From contig JBNKRZ010000018.1 of assembly GCA_050297015.1 (NCBI GenBank), positions 1 to 50,154 of the forward strand: 50,154 bases of DNA, given 5' to 3'. Below the pieces are notes generated by a model. That model was not told where the DNA came from. It ran no database searches and saw nothing but the letters and a program-made list of their open reading frames with translations. The translations under genes and the position numbers were made by a program. Positions within the stretch are counted from its first letter, which is position 1; the number at the start of each line of letters is the position of its first letter. The DNA is from JACKJA01 sp050297015. GTDB taxonomy: Bacteria > Pseudomonadota > Alphaproteobacteria > Micavibrionales > Micavibrionaceae. Below, in pieces: positions 7,672 through 17,280 of the stretch.

Positions 7672-10600
7672 TCAGGCGGCTTTCTTGCCTTCATCCCTTT
7701 TTGTCTTTGGGGTGCGTCCGGATGCCGTACAAAGCAGCTCATAGAGCTTCCCTATATCACTTGACACAAAGGTTGAGGACAAAAGATCGCTGTGATCGCT
7801 TTCAACGGCTTGCGTAAACAGCTCCTCGAATTGACGCAAAAAGCGCTGTACGTAGGTACGGAATTCGCTGTCTCCTGCAAATTTTTCACGCACTCTTTCG
7901 ATAACCGGCGCATCAGCAGAAACCTGTGCCAACCGGCGTGTAAAGGCGCTAACATCTCCCTTCTGGAAAGCTTTCCACGTTTTTTCAGGAACGGCCCCCT
8001 CCAGCAAGCGCGTAAAGTCAACGGACAAGGAATGCAGGCTTTCAACAATAAATTTAGCGGAAACCATGAAGGCTTCACGTTGCGCCCGATTTTCCTGATC
8101 GCGGATTTTTTGCGTATGGCGCGCAGCATCCTCGACTGCCTTGAACAGGCCGTTTGATTGACGGCTAAAGGTCGTTGCGGATTCATCCGCCGCCTTGACC
8201 GCGGCCAGAGATACGGAAACAAGGCGTTCGCTTTCTTCCGTCAGATTATCCCGCGCACGCCCGATATCAAGAATAACATCATGCGAAGCGGTTTTGATAT
8301 CATCCATTTTGCCGGAAAGACCGGCGGCGGCCCCCACGATGTCCTCCACAGCGGCAACAGAGCTATCAGCAACCAAACGGGATTGCGAACGCAATTCATC
8401 GGTATAGTTTTGCGTCGTTTTCAGGCTGGCATTCATCTGTTCGTGCACTTCCCGCGCCCGTAAGGCGAATGTATCTCCGGCTTTTTTCAATTCCAGCAAA
8501 CTTTCGCGGGCGTTATGCAGCAAGGCATCGCCTTCGGCTTTAACCTGTTGGACCATAGCTTCGGTTTGATTGACACTATTCTGAGCAGCCTCATCCAGTG
8601 AATTTACCTGCATCCGGGCAGTATCCCCCAAAGATTCAAAACGCGCCCCCACAGAATCCATCGTACCTTCGACTTTACCCGCCGTACGTTCCAAGACTTG
8701 GCCCACGTCCGCGATTCGGGTAACAGCCTGCCCGACGGATTCAGACAATTCATGGAATTGCTCATTAATGATTTTCTGAACATTTTCGATTTTGAGAAGC
8801 GATTCATCCGTCATCAAGTGAATATCCGAAGACTGATCCGCCAGCGCACTTTGAATATCGCGCATCTTATCATTGGCGGAAAGGGCGGCCTGCTCAATGT
8901 CTTCTACGCGGCATTGCATGTGATCGCTGGACGATTTGAGAATTTCAGCCGCTTCATCCGCACCTTTCTGCAAGGCGACGAGACGATCGTCAAACATGAT
9001 GCCGATTTGCTCCAGACGCTCCAGATTATTCTTGCTGGAGTGTGTAAAGTTGTCTTGCAACTCTGCAAAGCGCACCTGAACTTTTTCACTGCGCTGGAGA
9101 GCATCATCGAACAAAGGCTCAAAACCATCGGCCGTTTTTTCAAGCGCCGTCATTACGCCCTCAACGGCGCCAGTTGCCTGAGCGGCATTGGTTTTCAGGC
9201 TTTGCGTTTTTTCTTCGATCGTTTTATCCAGCGCCGTCATACCTTCAACCGCCAGCACAGCGCTTTGTGAGATTTCCTCACAGCGTGCCGCTATCGCGTT
9301 CTCCAGCCCGGAAATATCACCAACAGCCCCTTCAGAGAGAGAGGATAAATTCTGCGCCTGATCTTCAAGTGCCTTACGGACACTTTCGATACTTTCCAGA
9401 GACTGACGCACTTCCTTATCGAGGAGCCCTGCCTGCGCGCCCAACTGCTCATTAATCGTCCGGGCGTGCCCGCCGATTTCCCCCGTGATGGTTGAAATCT
9501 CCTGTGCCTGCCCCCGCAGGATCGAGCGGATATGCTCTGCGCTTTCTTTTGCTTTATCACTTGAATCATTCAGCTCCGTTACGCGCCGTGCCAGTGTTTC
9601 CGCGATTTGTTCGTGACGCGCATCAACATCCTTCACGACAAGATTGATCTCACGCAAGGGCGTTTCCAGAGTCGACTGAACGGCCTGAATGCGCTCAACC
9701 AACCTTACGCCTGAAAGATTGATCGTCTCACTTTGCGCTTCGACCGCCGCGGAAAGAGCCTCAACCTGTTTATCGGCAAGCCCGGAGGCTTCCTCAATCT
9801 GCGTACGGCTTGTTTCCAAAAGCGTCAGAATATTATTCATCTTTTCGGCATGCGCCGCGCCGGTTTCATCCATGCGGGTCAGACGCTCGTCCGTATCGGC
9901 CATCAATGTATCGGCCTGATTTTTCGCCGCCGTCATGGATTTTTCAACCGATTCAACCGCGCGCCGTGCCGCTGACGTAATCGCTTCAGAACCGGAGAGC
10001 GCCACAGCCATCGCCTCGCTAAGCTTGTGTGCGGCCGCTTTTCCGGATTCCTCGATTTGGTCGGCATGATGGCCTAGACCGGAAACGGTTTCTTTTAGCT
10101 GTTCGGATTGCGTAGAAAGCCGATTTTCCAAGCTTTCTGTTTTGCTCTCGATCACATCCGCCGTCCGGTCGAGCTTCTCAAGGCTTGTGTCGATCGCACC
10201 GGAGAGTTTATCTGCCTGTCGTGCAATTTCTTCCGCGCCCTGATCGAGAGCGTCTTTGTGCCCCGTGATCGCATCCGTCGATTTTTCAAGCACGGAAAGT
10301 GTTTGATCGGCCACATCTTTTAAGCCTTCTATCTGCCCCTCAATCGTTTGCGCCAAGCGCCCGGCTTCTGTGGAAACTTGTTCGGCCGCATCCGAAAGCA
10401 TTGCCGAGTGATTATCAAATTCACCACCAACATCTTTCAAGCGCGCCGTTACGCGGTCAACGGCTTCGTTCAGATTATCAAAGCTTTCATCGAAATAGCG
10501 GTCCATTTCTTTTGTCTTCTCACCCGCCTTTTCAGCCGCATCCAATATTTTATCGGCCCCACGCCCCATAGAGGCTTCCATTTCCGCGGCACGCTCAAGA

Positions 10601-11529
10601 ATTTGCAATGTTGCGTCATCCCAGGCTTCCGCACCGTCCTGCACTTTTTCAGCAATAATGTTCGTGCGCTGCTCGACTTCACCGGTCATAGCCAAAAGCT
10701 TTTCCGTGCGTTCGTGGACATTCTCAGCCAAGCGGTCAACATGGAATTCTGTCTTTTTGGACAGTGTTACAAATTCACGAATTTCCGCACGCAAAGAGCG
10801 GCGGGCCTGTGCAATAGCTTTAATCACAGATTTGGAAGATGTCGCCAGTTCCGCCGATTGCTGACAAAGCTCTTCTATATCTTTGTGAACGCGTTGGGTA
10901 CGTTCCTCCGAGGGGAAAATTATGGATTGCAACTCATCACGGAGCGCTTGCGCATAAAGCGCCACTTCGTTCTTGCGTTGAAAATGGCCGAATATGTACC
11001 AAAAAAGCGCCACCGGTGCGAGGGCACCAGCCAAAAGCCCGCCCATATCCGCCGGGGTCAAAGGCGTTGCTTCCGCGCCCGTATAGATGCCGACCGTATA
11101 GACAAGAGAAAAACCAACCCAGAAAATGCTAAAGAATACACCTGCATAGGTCGCCACACGCCCCGCAAGAGAAGGCTTAAGAATCGCGCCCTGCCCTGTT
11201 CCCAAAACCAAAACCGGCTCATCATCAAAATCGTGAGGGGCCTCCGCCGCCAAAGGTATGTGCGCCATGCTATCGGCTTGTATTTCACTATCCGGCGCAC
11301 GGGTTGCCCGAACTTGAAGACCGGATTCTTCTTTTTTGGCGTCCGTGTTACCTTGTGCCATCGGTGCCGCAGAAATTTTCAGGTTCGGGAGATTTCCAGA
11401 CTTCCGCACCGCTTTTTCTTTTCGAGCGGAAAGCTCTGGTATTTTCCGGGTTTCCTGTGCGTCACGAAAATCTGTTTTGACTTCTTTGTCTTCGTCTTTG
11501 TCCTGCGGTACAACCGGCGCAATTTTCAT
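7672..11529 (-). CDS. Giant membrane-anchored coiled-coil protein (TipN-like architecture)
   Basis: This 1285-residue protein begins with a charged, probably disordered region (1-115), followed by two membrane helices (about 125-148 and 162-182). Residues 190-1150 are almost uninterrupted helix-forming, heptad-like sequence rich in Glu, Ala, Gln, Ser and Asp, without enzyme motifs or a chemoreceptor signalling tip. A distinct C-terminal domain (about 1150-1265) contains the segment EKTWKAFQKGDVSAFTRRLA and ends in a basic tail. Two N-terminal membrane helices plus a long cytoplasmic coiled coil resemble Caulobacter TipN, a pole-marking protein; this is architectural inference. A strong AAGGAG ribosome site precedes the ATG. 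Structural or cell-polarity roles are likelier than catalysis. Confidence 0.8.
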   Translation of the reverse strand: MKIAPVVPQDKDEDKEVKTDFRDAQETRKIPELSARKEKAVRKSGNLPNLKISAAPMAQGNTDAKKEESGLQVRATRAPDSEIQADSMAHIPLAAEAPHDFDDEPVLVLGTGQGAILKPSLAGRVATYAGVFFSIFWVGFSLVYTVGIYTGAEATPLTPADMGGLLAGALAPVALFWYIFGHFQRKNEVALYAQALRDELQSIIFPSEERTQRVHKDIEELCQQSAELATSSKSVIKAIAQARRSLRAEIREFVTLSKKTEFHVDRLAENVHERTEKLLAMTGEVEQRTNIIAEKVQDGAEAWDDATLQILERAAEMEASMGRGADKILDAAEKAGEKTKEMDRYFDESFDNLNEAVDRVTARLKDVGGEFDNHSAMLSDAAEQVSTEAGRLAQTIEGQIEGLKDVADQTLSVLEKSTDAITGHKDALDQGAEEIARQADKLSGAIDTSLEKLDRTADVIESKTESLENRLSTQSEQLKETVSGLGHHADQIEESGKAAAHKLSEAMAVALSGSEAITSAARRAVESVEKSMTAAKNQADTLMADTDERLTRMDETGAAHAEKMNNILTLLETSRTQIEEASGLADKQVEALSAAVEAQSETINLSGVRLVERIQAVQSTLETPLREINLVVKDVDARHEQIAETLARRVTELNDSSDKAKESAEHIRSILRGQAQEISTITGEIGGHARTINEQLGAQAGLLDKEVRQSLESIESVRKALEDQAQNLSSLSEGAVGDISGLENAIAARCEEISQSAVLAVEGMTALDKTIEEKTQSLKTNAAQATGAVEGVMTALEKTADGFEPLFDDALQRSEKVQVRFAELQDNFTHSSKNNLERLEQIGIMFDDRLVALQKGADEAAEILKSSSDHMQCRVEDIEQAALSANDKMRDIQSALADQSSDIHLMTDESLLKIENVQKIINEQFHELSESVGQAVTRIADVGQVLERTAGKVEGTMDSVGARFESLGDTARMQVNSLDEAAQNSVNQTEAMVQQVKAEGDALLHNARESLLELKKAGDTFALRAREVHEQMNASLKTTQNYTDELRSQSRLVADSSVAAVEDIVGAAAGLSGKMDDIKTASHDVILDIGRARDNLTEESERLVSVSLAAVKAADESATTFSRQSNGLFKAVEDAARHTQKIRDQENRAQREAFMVSAKFIVESLHSLSVDFTRLLEGAVPEKTWKAFQKGDVSAFTRRLAQVSADAPVIERVREKFAGDSEFRTYVQRFLRQFEELFTQAVESDHSDLLSSTFVSSDIGKLYELLCTASGRTPKTKRDEGKKAA

Positions 11530-11687
11530 GGCGTCACTCTCCTTAACGGCACTTGAAGTTTATCTGTTAATAAACTGATATATAGGGATTTGCGCTATTT
11601 ACACACGATGAGAGATAAAGAGCAAGAGGCGATTCGCAAAAAGACTTTTTCTTCCACAGTTATGGAATTATTGAGTATCTTTCAGCA

Positions 11688-13130
11688 CTACGATACTTGT
11701 TTTACTTTCTCAAGATAGCGCCGTACATCGGCTTTCACTTCCGGAGCCAGTAAGTAAAGCGCAATGATGTTGGGGATCGCCATAGCGAATACCATGGAAT
11801 CCGTAAACTGGATGACACTGGAAAGCTCGGCGGAAGCGCCAATCACAATAAAAACACAAAAGAGCGCTTTAAAAACAATTTCACTAGCGAGTGACTGTCC
11901 GAAAAGAAACGTAAAGCCTTTCTCCCCGTAATAAGACCAGCTGATAATCGTCGAATAGGCAAACAGAAATACCGTTAGCGCTAGAACATACGGGAACCAA
12001 GAGATACTTTGCGCAAAGGCACGGGAGGTTAGCTCCACCCCTTCGATCGCACCGTCACCGTTGTAGGAATGCGTAATAACAATCACAAGCGCCGTGACCA
12101 TGCAAATAATGACCGTATCTATGAACGGCCCCAGCATTCCGACCAGACCTTGTGAGACAGGCTCATCCGTTTTAACAGAGGCATGCGCAATCGCCGCAGA
12201 CCCCAGCCCCGCTTCATTGGAAAAGGAGGCCCGTTGTACGCCCATCAAAAGCGCCCCCATAAAGGCGCCGCCCCCGGCTTGAAAGGAAAAAGCGCCATGA
12301 AAAATCGTCGCAAGTGCGCCAGGTAGGGCCGCCGCATTCATAGCGATCACAAGCAACCCCGCCAACAAATACAAGCCCCCCATCAGGGGCACGATGCGGG
12401 AAGCAACGCGAGCGATAGATTTAATACCGCCAATAATCACCAGTCCCACAACCAGCACCATAAACAGCCCAAACAGCCAGCCCTTATCGGCGAAATAGCT
12501 TGCCTCTCCGCCCGTCACGTTCAAAAGCTGCTGATAGGCTTGATTGGTTTGGAACAAGCTGGCCGCGCCAAAGGTTCCCAACACACACGCCGCCGCAAAA
12601 AACAGAGCCATAAAATTACCGACATACGGGATGTTGCGGTTATTAAAAGCATCGCGGAGATAATACATCGGCCCACCGGAAATCCTGATCTTACCGTCAG
12701 GAAGCGTTATCTGGCGGCGGTATTTAACCCCCAGCATGACTTCTACCATCTTGGTGCTCATGCCGAACAGCCCCATCAAAACCATCCAGAAAGCCGCGCC
12801 CGGCCCGCCCAGAGAAATGGCTACGGCCACGCCAGCAATATTCCCCAGCCCCACAGTCCCGGACAGAGAGGTTGTTAAGGCCTGAAAACGGTTAATGTTA
12901 CCATCTTCACCCGGTTTATCATATTTTCCTCTTAAAATATTGATAGCATGAGAAAAACATCGGATATTGATAAACCCCAGATAAACCGTAAAGAACAGAG
13001 ATGCCGCCACAAGCCAAACAAGGATCAGTTTGATATCCTGCCCCAGCACCGGAACGGTATAGAAAATCACAGAAGCAACGCCATCAGATAGAGGCGCCAT
13101 AAAACGGTCTATAGTCTCATCAACATTCAT
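11688..13130 (-). CDS. Alanine/glycine:cation symporter (AGCS family)
   Basis: The 480-residue inner-membrane protein has about 11 hydrophobic helices. Family motifs are clear: GTVGLGNIAGVA (91-102), GGPGA (108-112) followed by the FGMSTKMVEVMLG segment, and SNEAGLGSAAIAHA in the second half. Members import alanine or glycine together with Na+. The length matches typical AGCS members and no truncation is seen. It lies on the minus strand 158 bases upstream of the coiled-coil gene and 136 bases downstream of the small exported protein, so it may have its own promoter. I see no sequence feature that tells alanine from glycine preference. Confidence 0.9.
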   Translation of the reverse strand: MNVDETIDRFMAPLSDGVASVIFYTVPVLGQDIKLILVWLVAASLFFTVYLGFINIRCFSHAINILRGKYDKPGEDGNINRFQALTTSLSGTVGLGNIAGVAVAISLGGPGAAFWMVLMGLFGMSTKMVEVMLGVKYRRQITLPDGKIRISGGPMYYLRDAFNNRNIPYVGNFMALFFAAACVLGTFGAASLFQTNQAYQQLLNVTGGEASYFADKGWLFGLFMVLVVGLVIIGGIKSIARVASRIVPLMGGLYLLAGLLVIAMNAAALPGALATIFHGAFSFQAGGGAFMGALLMGVQRASFSNEAGLGSAAIAHASVKTDEPVSQGLVGMLGPFIDTVIICMVTALVIVITHSYNGDGAIEGVELTSRAFAQSISWFPYVLALTVFLFAYSTIISWSYYGEKGFTFLFGQSLASEIVFKALFCVFIVIGASAELSSVIQFTDSMVFAMAIPNIIALYLLAPEVKADVRRYLEKVKQVS

Positions 13131-13266
13131 TTCTAGCTGTTTCCATTTTCATTTGCTCATCGTTACTCGTCGCTTACATAGGCCCGCTATGATTCGCTTC
13201 TCGTGCCTTGCGCAAATAAAAAGCGAAACAGCTATTACAAATTAGAGAGCGCTTCCCCTTCTCTTA

Positions 13267-13776
13267 TCAAGGCTCGCAAATCGGACGAGAGACAGGGTGA
13301 GAGGGATGAAAGGTCGAAGCCCAGCGCCGCAATGTTTCCTCATCCATGTGAGCCACCTTGGGAATACGGACGGCATAGCGGTTACAGAAAACATCCGGGC
13401 GCATTTTAGCGGCATCCGTTGAAATCTTGTTGGCCAGCGCCGTGCGCAGCGTATTCAGCGTTGCTTCCGGATTGTGATCGCCTGTCCGTTGATAGTAACT
13501 TAAAAGCTGATCTTCGTAGGAAGAAAACAGCCCGGCATGGTCGGAGGTAAACTCACGGAATTGCAGGTACAAATTTTTGCCGCTGCGGGTTTTCATGGCC
13601 TGACAGTTTAAACCAATCACCATCAATTCACTGTGAATACGGATAGCTTGCTCAGCCTCGGCCTCGGCCATAGTGTAACACGATCCCGTGCCGGAAGCTT
13701 CCCCCGCCTTCGTTAGTGCCGGCACACAAAGCAGTGCGCAGAAGAGAGAAAAAGCTATTCGTTTTATCATCGTCAT
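13267..13776 (-). CDS. Small exported protein of unknown function
   Basis: The 169-residue protein starts with a clear signal peptide (basic MTMIKR, hydrophobic core, Ala-rich cleavage region around residues 22-25). The mature part has four cysteines that could form two disulfides in the periplasm and is otherwise hydrophilic and probably helical; no known domain is recognised. Its start codon overlaps the stop of the dehydrogenase gene by one base (TAATG), so translation is coupled and the two genes share a transcript. That pairing does not suggest an obvious function. A real gene is supported by the coupling, the signal peptide and the intact frame. Confidence 0.75.
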   Translation of the reverse strand: MTMIKRIAFSLFCALLCVPALTKAGEASGTGSCYTMAEAEAEQAIRIHSELMVIGLNCQAMKTRSGKNLYLQFREFTSDHAGLFSSYEDQLLSYYQRTGDHNPEATLNTLRTALANKISTDAAKMRPDVFCNRYAVRIPKVAHMDEETLRRWASTFHPSHPVSRPICEP

Positions 13777-14729
13777 TATGATGTTACCTGTGTTTTTAGA
13801 GGTTCCCCGTTAAAACAAGCCAAAAGATTGTCCAAAACCAGACGCCCCATAGCCGTTTTTGTTTCAAAAGTGTCGCCACCGATATGTGGTAACAAAACCA
13901 CATTATCCATCGAAAACAGAGCTTCGGGAACATGAGGCTCGTTTTCATACACGTCCATCCCCGCCCCGGCAATCGCTTTGTTGTACAAAGCTGCCAAAAG
14001 GTCTTCTTCATTGACGACGGAACCGCGGGATACATTTATCAAATATCCTTGCGAACCTAAAGCCTCCAAAACTTTGTAGTCCACAATTTTTTCCGTCTCC
14101 GCACCACCGATGCACGTCAGGATTAAAAAGTCGCACAAATCGGCCATCGTCTGTAAATTCTTGCAGTATGTATATGGTTGGTCTTCTTTTTCCCGCGGCC
14201 CCGTATAGAGGACATCCATATCAAAAGCGCTACAACGTGCAGCCACAGCTTGCCCGATCCGGCCCAGCCCGACAACCCCCACGGTCTTCCCCGACAAGGC
14301 CACCCCCATCGGAAATTTGCATTTTTCTTGCCATTTACCGCAGCGGACAAACATATCGGCCTCGCACGTGCGGCGCGCCAAAGATAAAAGCAGCGCCAGT
14401 GCCGTATCTGCCGTGTCTGCCGTCACAACATCCGGTGTATTGGTTACAGCTACGCCATATTCGGCGGCAGCTGTCAAATCTACGTTATTCACCCCAACGC
14501 CGTACTGCGCGATAATTTCCAGATGGGGCAAAGACTCAATCAGACGACGTGAAACGCCCTTACCATCATAACGGGACAGAATAGCCCGTATTTCATCCTT
14601 GTGTTTCTGAAGCACGCTTTCCGGATCATTTTCTTTCCAGAGCTTGATAACATTGAAGTGTTTATCCAGTTCTTCCATCTCGGAAGGCAGCATCGCGCCC
14701 AGCGCCAAAAGAGTTTTCTGCATAAGCAA
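13776..14729 (-). CDS. D-isomer-specific 2-hydroxyacid dehydrogenase
   Basis: The 317-residue protein shows both domains of the family. The nucleotide-binding loop is GLGRIG (154-159) and the catalytic residues are Arg235 (NVSRGS), Glu264 and His282 (PHIGG). After the second beta strand the sequence reads YTGPR, without the acidic residue that binds the NAD ribose, so NADPH preference and a glyoxylate/hydroxypyruvate reductase role are more likely than phosphoglycerate dehydrogenase; this is inference. No regulatory ACT domain is present, so it is the short form. It is the first gene of a minus-strand pair with the exported protein and is divergent from miaB, with the palindromic repeat at 14791-14864 between them. 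Confidence 0.85.
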   Translation of the reverse strand: MLMQKTLLALGAMLPSEMEELDKHFNVIKLWKENDPESVLQKHKDEIRAILSRYDGKGVSRRLIESLPHLEIIAQYGVGVNNVDLTAAAEYGVAVTNTPDVVTADTADTALALLLSLARRTCEADMFVRCGKWQEKCKFPMGVALSGKTVGVVGLGRIGQAVAARCSAFDMDVLYTGPREKEDQPYTYCKNLQTMADLCDFLILTCIGGAETEKIVDYKVLEALGSQGYLINVSRGSVVNEEDLLAALYNKAIAGAGMDVYENEPHVPEALFSMDNVVLLPHIGGDTFETKTAMGRLVLDNLLACFNGEPLKTQVTS

Positions 14730-14790
14730 TCTTTCTCAAAGCTTGATTTGTACGGATTATTTGTGGTTTATAGCACAGAAATTTAACGCT

Positions 14791-14864
14791 TGTCATCCTG
14801 AGCGTTAGCGAAGGATCTTGAACCCAACCCCCTTAAGATTCTTCGGCTTTGCCTCAGAATGACA
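14791..14864. repeat. Palindromic repeat, copy A (upstream of miaB)
   Basis: The arms are TGTCATCCTGAGCGTTAGCG plus AAGGATCTT on the left, and on the right the complement of a TGTCATTCTGAGGCAAAGCC plus GAAGAATCTT sequence, giving an imperfect stem of almost 30 base pairs. Copies B (30269), C (46986) and a diverged copy D (32270) share the pattern. This copy ends 17 bases before the GTG start of miaB, so a miaB mRNA starting upstream would carry it in its leader. Confidence 0.9.
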
Positions 14865-14881
14865 AAAAGGAAGCAAATATT

Positions 14882-16237
14882 GTGAAAGACAAAAAACTCT
14901 TCATCAAGACTTGGGGCTGTCAAATGAACGTCTATGACAGCCAGCGCATGGCTGACGTTCTGGCGCCTTTGGGCTATAAAACCGTCGATACGCCGGAGGA
15001 CGCCGATATGGTGATCCTCAACACCTGCCATATCCGGGAAAAGGCAACCGACAAGGTTTTTTCTCAACTGGGACGCTTGCGGGAGCACAAAGACGCCAAG
15101 GAAGAGCGCGGCGGTAGAATGCTAATGGCCGTTGGCGGTTGCGTCGCACAGGCCGAAGGCGCATTCATTATGGAGCGCGCACCATATGTTGATATGGTGT
15201 TCGGTCCGCAAACCTATCACGAGCTGCCGGAGATGGTCATCAAAGCCACAGGAGAGCGCGTGATTAACACGGAGCTGGCCACAGAAGACAAATTCGACGC
15301 TCTGCCCGGTGAAAACCGCCCCACAGGTCCGGCGGCCTTTCTGTCGGTGCAAGAAGGCTGCGATAAATTCTGCACGTACTGTGTGGTGCCTTACACACGC
15401 GGCGCGGAAATTTCCCGCCCCGTCTCTCAGATATTAGATGAAGCAAAGCGCATAAGAGATTCAGGTGCAAAGGAAATCACGCTTTTAGGGCAGAACGTTA
15501 ATGCCTATCACGGGGAGCATACAGACGGCAGCACATGGACCCTGCCCCGCATTATTGAGGCCGTCGCAAAGATCGAGGGGATCGAGCGCATTCGCTATAT
15601 GACCTCTCACCCCGGCGATATGCAGGATGAATTGCTGGAAGCGCACGGTTCTATTGAAAAACTGATGCCCTATATGCACCTGCCCGTACAAAGCGGCGCG
15701 AACAAAGTCCTGAAAGCGATGAACCGCAAACACACGGCAGAAAGCTATTTGGAGACAATTGAAAAGCTCCGTAAATTGCGCCCCGACATTGCGCTGTCCG
15801 GCGATTTTATCGTGGGCTTCCCCGGTGAGACGGATAAAGATTTTGAAGACACAATGGATTTGGTTCGCAAGGCCAGATACGCTTCGGCCTATTCATTCAA
15901 ATTCTCCGCCCGCCCCGGCACGCCCGCCGCCAGCATGAAAAAGCTGATCCGCCCGGAAATTATGGATGAGCGTTTGCAAGCACTGCAAGACCTCCTCAAT
16001 GAACAAGGGCAGAATTTCAACGAGCCGTTTATCGGCACGACGGTTCCCGTCCTGTTCGAGCGCAAAGGCAGGGAGCCGGGACAACTGCACGGCCGCAGCC
16101 CTCACAACCAGTCTGTCCACACCGAAGGCAACGAACGCCTGATCGGGCATATCGTTGATGTAAACATCTCGGCAGCCTCCAAAAGCGCCCTGCGCGGGTG
16201 CATCGCAACAAGTGAAACAATTGCCAAAAGCGCTTAA
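14882..16237 (+). CDS. miaB: tRNA-2-methylthio-N6-dimethylallyladenosine synthase MiaB
   Basis: The 451-residue radical-SAM methylthiotransferase adds the 2-methylthio group to i6A37 of tRNAs reading UNN codons. The auxiliary cluster ligands are Cys13, Cys49 and Cys87; the radical-SAM CxxxCxxC is Cys160, Cys164 and Cys167; a TRAM-like RNA-binding region occupies the C-terminus. GTG 14882 was chosen as start: AAGGA lies upstream, and the protein then begins MKDKKLFIKTWGCQMN as in the family. An upstream in-frame TTG (14849) lies inside the palindromic repeat and would add repeat-encoded residues. It heads the plus-strand group with phoH, ybeY, corC and lnt. Confidence 0.95.
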   Translation: MKDKKLFIKTWGCQMNVYDSQRMADVLAPLGYKTVDTPEDADMVILNTCHIREKATDKVFSQLGRLREHKDAKEERGGRMLMAVGGCVAQAEGAFIMERAPYVDMVFGPQTYHELPEMVIKATGERVINTELATEDKFDALPGENRPTGPAAFLSVQEGCDKFCTYCVVPYTRGAEISRPVSQILDEAKRIRDSGAKEITLLGQNVNAYHGEHTDGSTWTLPRIIEAVAKIEGIERIRYMTSHPGDMQDELLEAHGSIEKLMPYMHLPVQSGANKVLKAMNRKHTAESYLETIEKLRKLRPDIALSGDFIVGFPGETDKDFEDTMDLVRKARYASAYSFKFSARPGTPAASMKKLIRPEIMDERLQALQDLLNEQGQNFNEPFIGTTVPVLFERKGREPGQLHGRSPHNQSVHTEGNERLIGHIVDVNISAASKSALRGCIATSETIAKSA

Positions 16238-16281
16238 ATATGAGACAATTAAGCATGGTTAATTAGTTTGCGAGGATCGCT

Positions 16282-17268
16282 ATAACAACACCAACCATTC
16301 AAGAACGAATCGCCTTTGAAGACAATCGGCTCCTTCCGGTTTTGTTTGGCGAACAGAATACGCACCTCCGCACCATAGAAAAAGCGCTGGATGTACAGCT
16401 TTGCAGCCGTGGGAACGAGGTTTCCATTAACGGCACCCCCGACAAAGCCGAGCAAGCACGACAAGTTTTAGAAGCTCTGTGGCAGCGCATTGAAAAGGGG
16501 CACGATATAGATTCCGGAAGCGTCGATTCAATATTACGATTCCTGAACGAGGAGAAAGAAAGCGTGCAAAAAGACACCCAAAAGGTACTCAAAAACTTTG
16601 TAGACAGCGAAGTACAAATCATCACAAAGAAAAAGACTATCCGCCCGCGCTCCCCTATGCAGGCTTGTTATATACAGGCTATACGGGACAATAAACTCAC
16701 CTTTGGGATCGGCCCTGCGGGAACAGGAAAGACTTATTTAGCGATTGCCATGGCTGTGGAAATGCTGGAGGCCGGAGAGGTCGAACGCATTATTCTGACC
16801 CGTCCGGCGCTGGAAGCCGGGGAACGCCTTGGCTTTTTACCCGGTGAGATGAAAGAGAAAATGGACCCGTATATGCGTCCGCTTTATGATTCTCTCCATG
16901 ACACCATGGCCGTCGAAAAGCTCCAGAAAAAACTGGCAACGGAAGAAATTGAAATTGCGCCGCTGGCCTTTATGCGAGGCCGCACACTCAGCAACGCGTT
17001 TGTTATTTTGGACGAAGCGCAAAACACCTCCAACATGCAAATGATGATGTTCTTAACGCGGCTGGGTGAAGGCTCCCGCATGCTTGTGACGGGTGACCCC
17101 ACACAAACCGATTTAGCCCCGAACGAAAGCTCCGGCCTGATAGATGCGCAACACATCTTGAAAGAAACCGACGATATTGCTTTTGTCTCATTCTCTCACA
17201 AAGACGTGGTACGCAGCGCTCTGGTTTCCAAAATCATTCAAGCCTACAACAAATACCGGGGTACGTAA
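16282..17268 (+). CDS. phoH: PhoH-family ATPase, probable ATA start
   Basis: The protein is a P-loop ATPase of the PhoH/YbeZ family, a partner of YbeY in rRNA maturation in several bacteria. Counting from ATA 16282 (328 residues), Walker A GPAGTGKT is at 144-151 and Walker B ILDE at 242-245. The first standard start is TTG 16342, which would remove the conserved segment FEDNRLLPVLFG, matched by ADNARLLSLCG in E. coli YbeZ. The frame is open back to a TAG at 16264 but holds no ATG, GTG or TTG before 16342. ATA 16282 has GAGG six bases upstream and is the likeliest initiator; ATT 16297 has no ribosome site. An ATG-to-ATA sequencing error is possible. ybeY follows after 12 bases. Confidence 0.88.
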   Translation: MTTPTIQERIAFEDNRLLPVLFGEQNTHLRTIEKALDVQLCSRGNEVSINGTPDKAEQARQVLEALWQRIEKGHDIDSGSVDSILRFLNEEKESVQKDTQKVLKNFVDSEVQIITKKKTIRPRSPMQACYIQAIRDNKLTFGIGPAGTGKTYLAIAMAVEMLEAGEVERIILTRPALEAGERLGFLPGEMKEKMDPYMRPLYDSLHDTMAVEKLQKKLATEEIEIAPLAFMRGRTLSNAFVILDEAQNTSNMQMMMFLTRLGEGSRMLVTGDPTQTDLAPNESSGLIDAQHILKETDDIAFVSFSHKDVVRSALVSKIIQAYNKYRGT

Positions 17269-17280
17269 GGTTCGCTACCG

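Noticed and set aside
7654..7691. AAGGCAAG/CTTGCCTT inverted repeat at the end of the coiled-coil gene as a terminator
   Set aside because: The loop is 22 bases and no T-run follows on the minus strand.
10348..11556. A long open frame on the plus strand opposite the coiled-coil gene
   Set aside because: Its composition (rich in Arg, Phe, Cys and His) is that of the complement of Ala/Glu/Lys-rich codons, and it has no ribosome site or family features. The minus-strand gene explains the region.
14849..14881. TTG start upstream of miaB
   Set aside because: It lies inside repeat copy A; GTG 14882 has the ribosome site and the family N-terminus.
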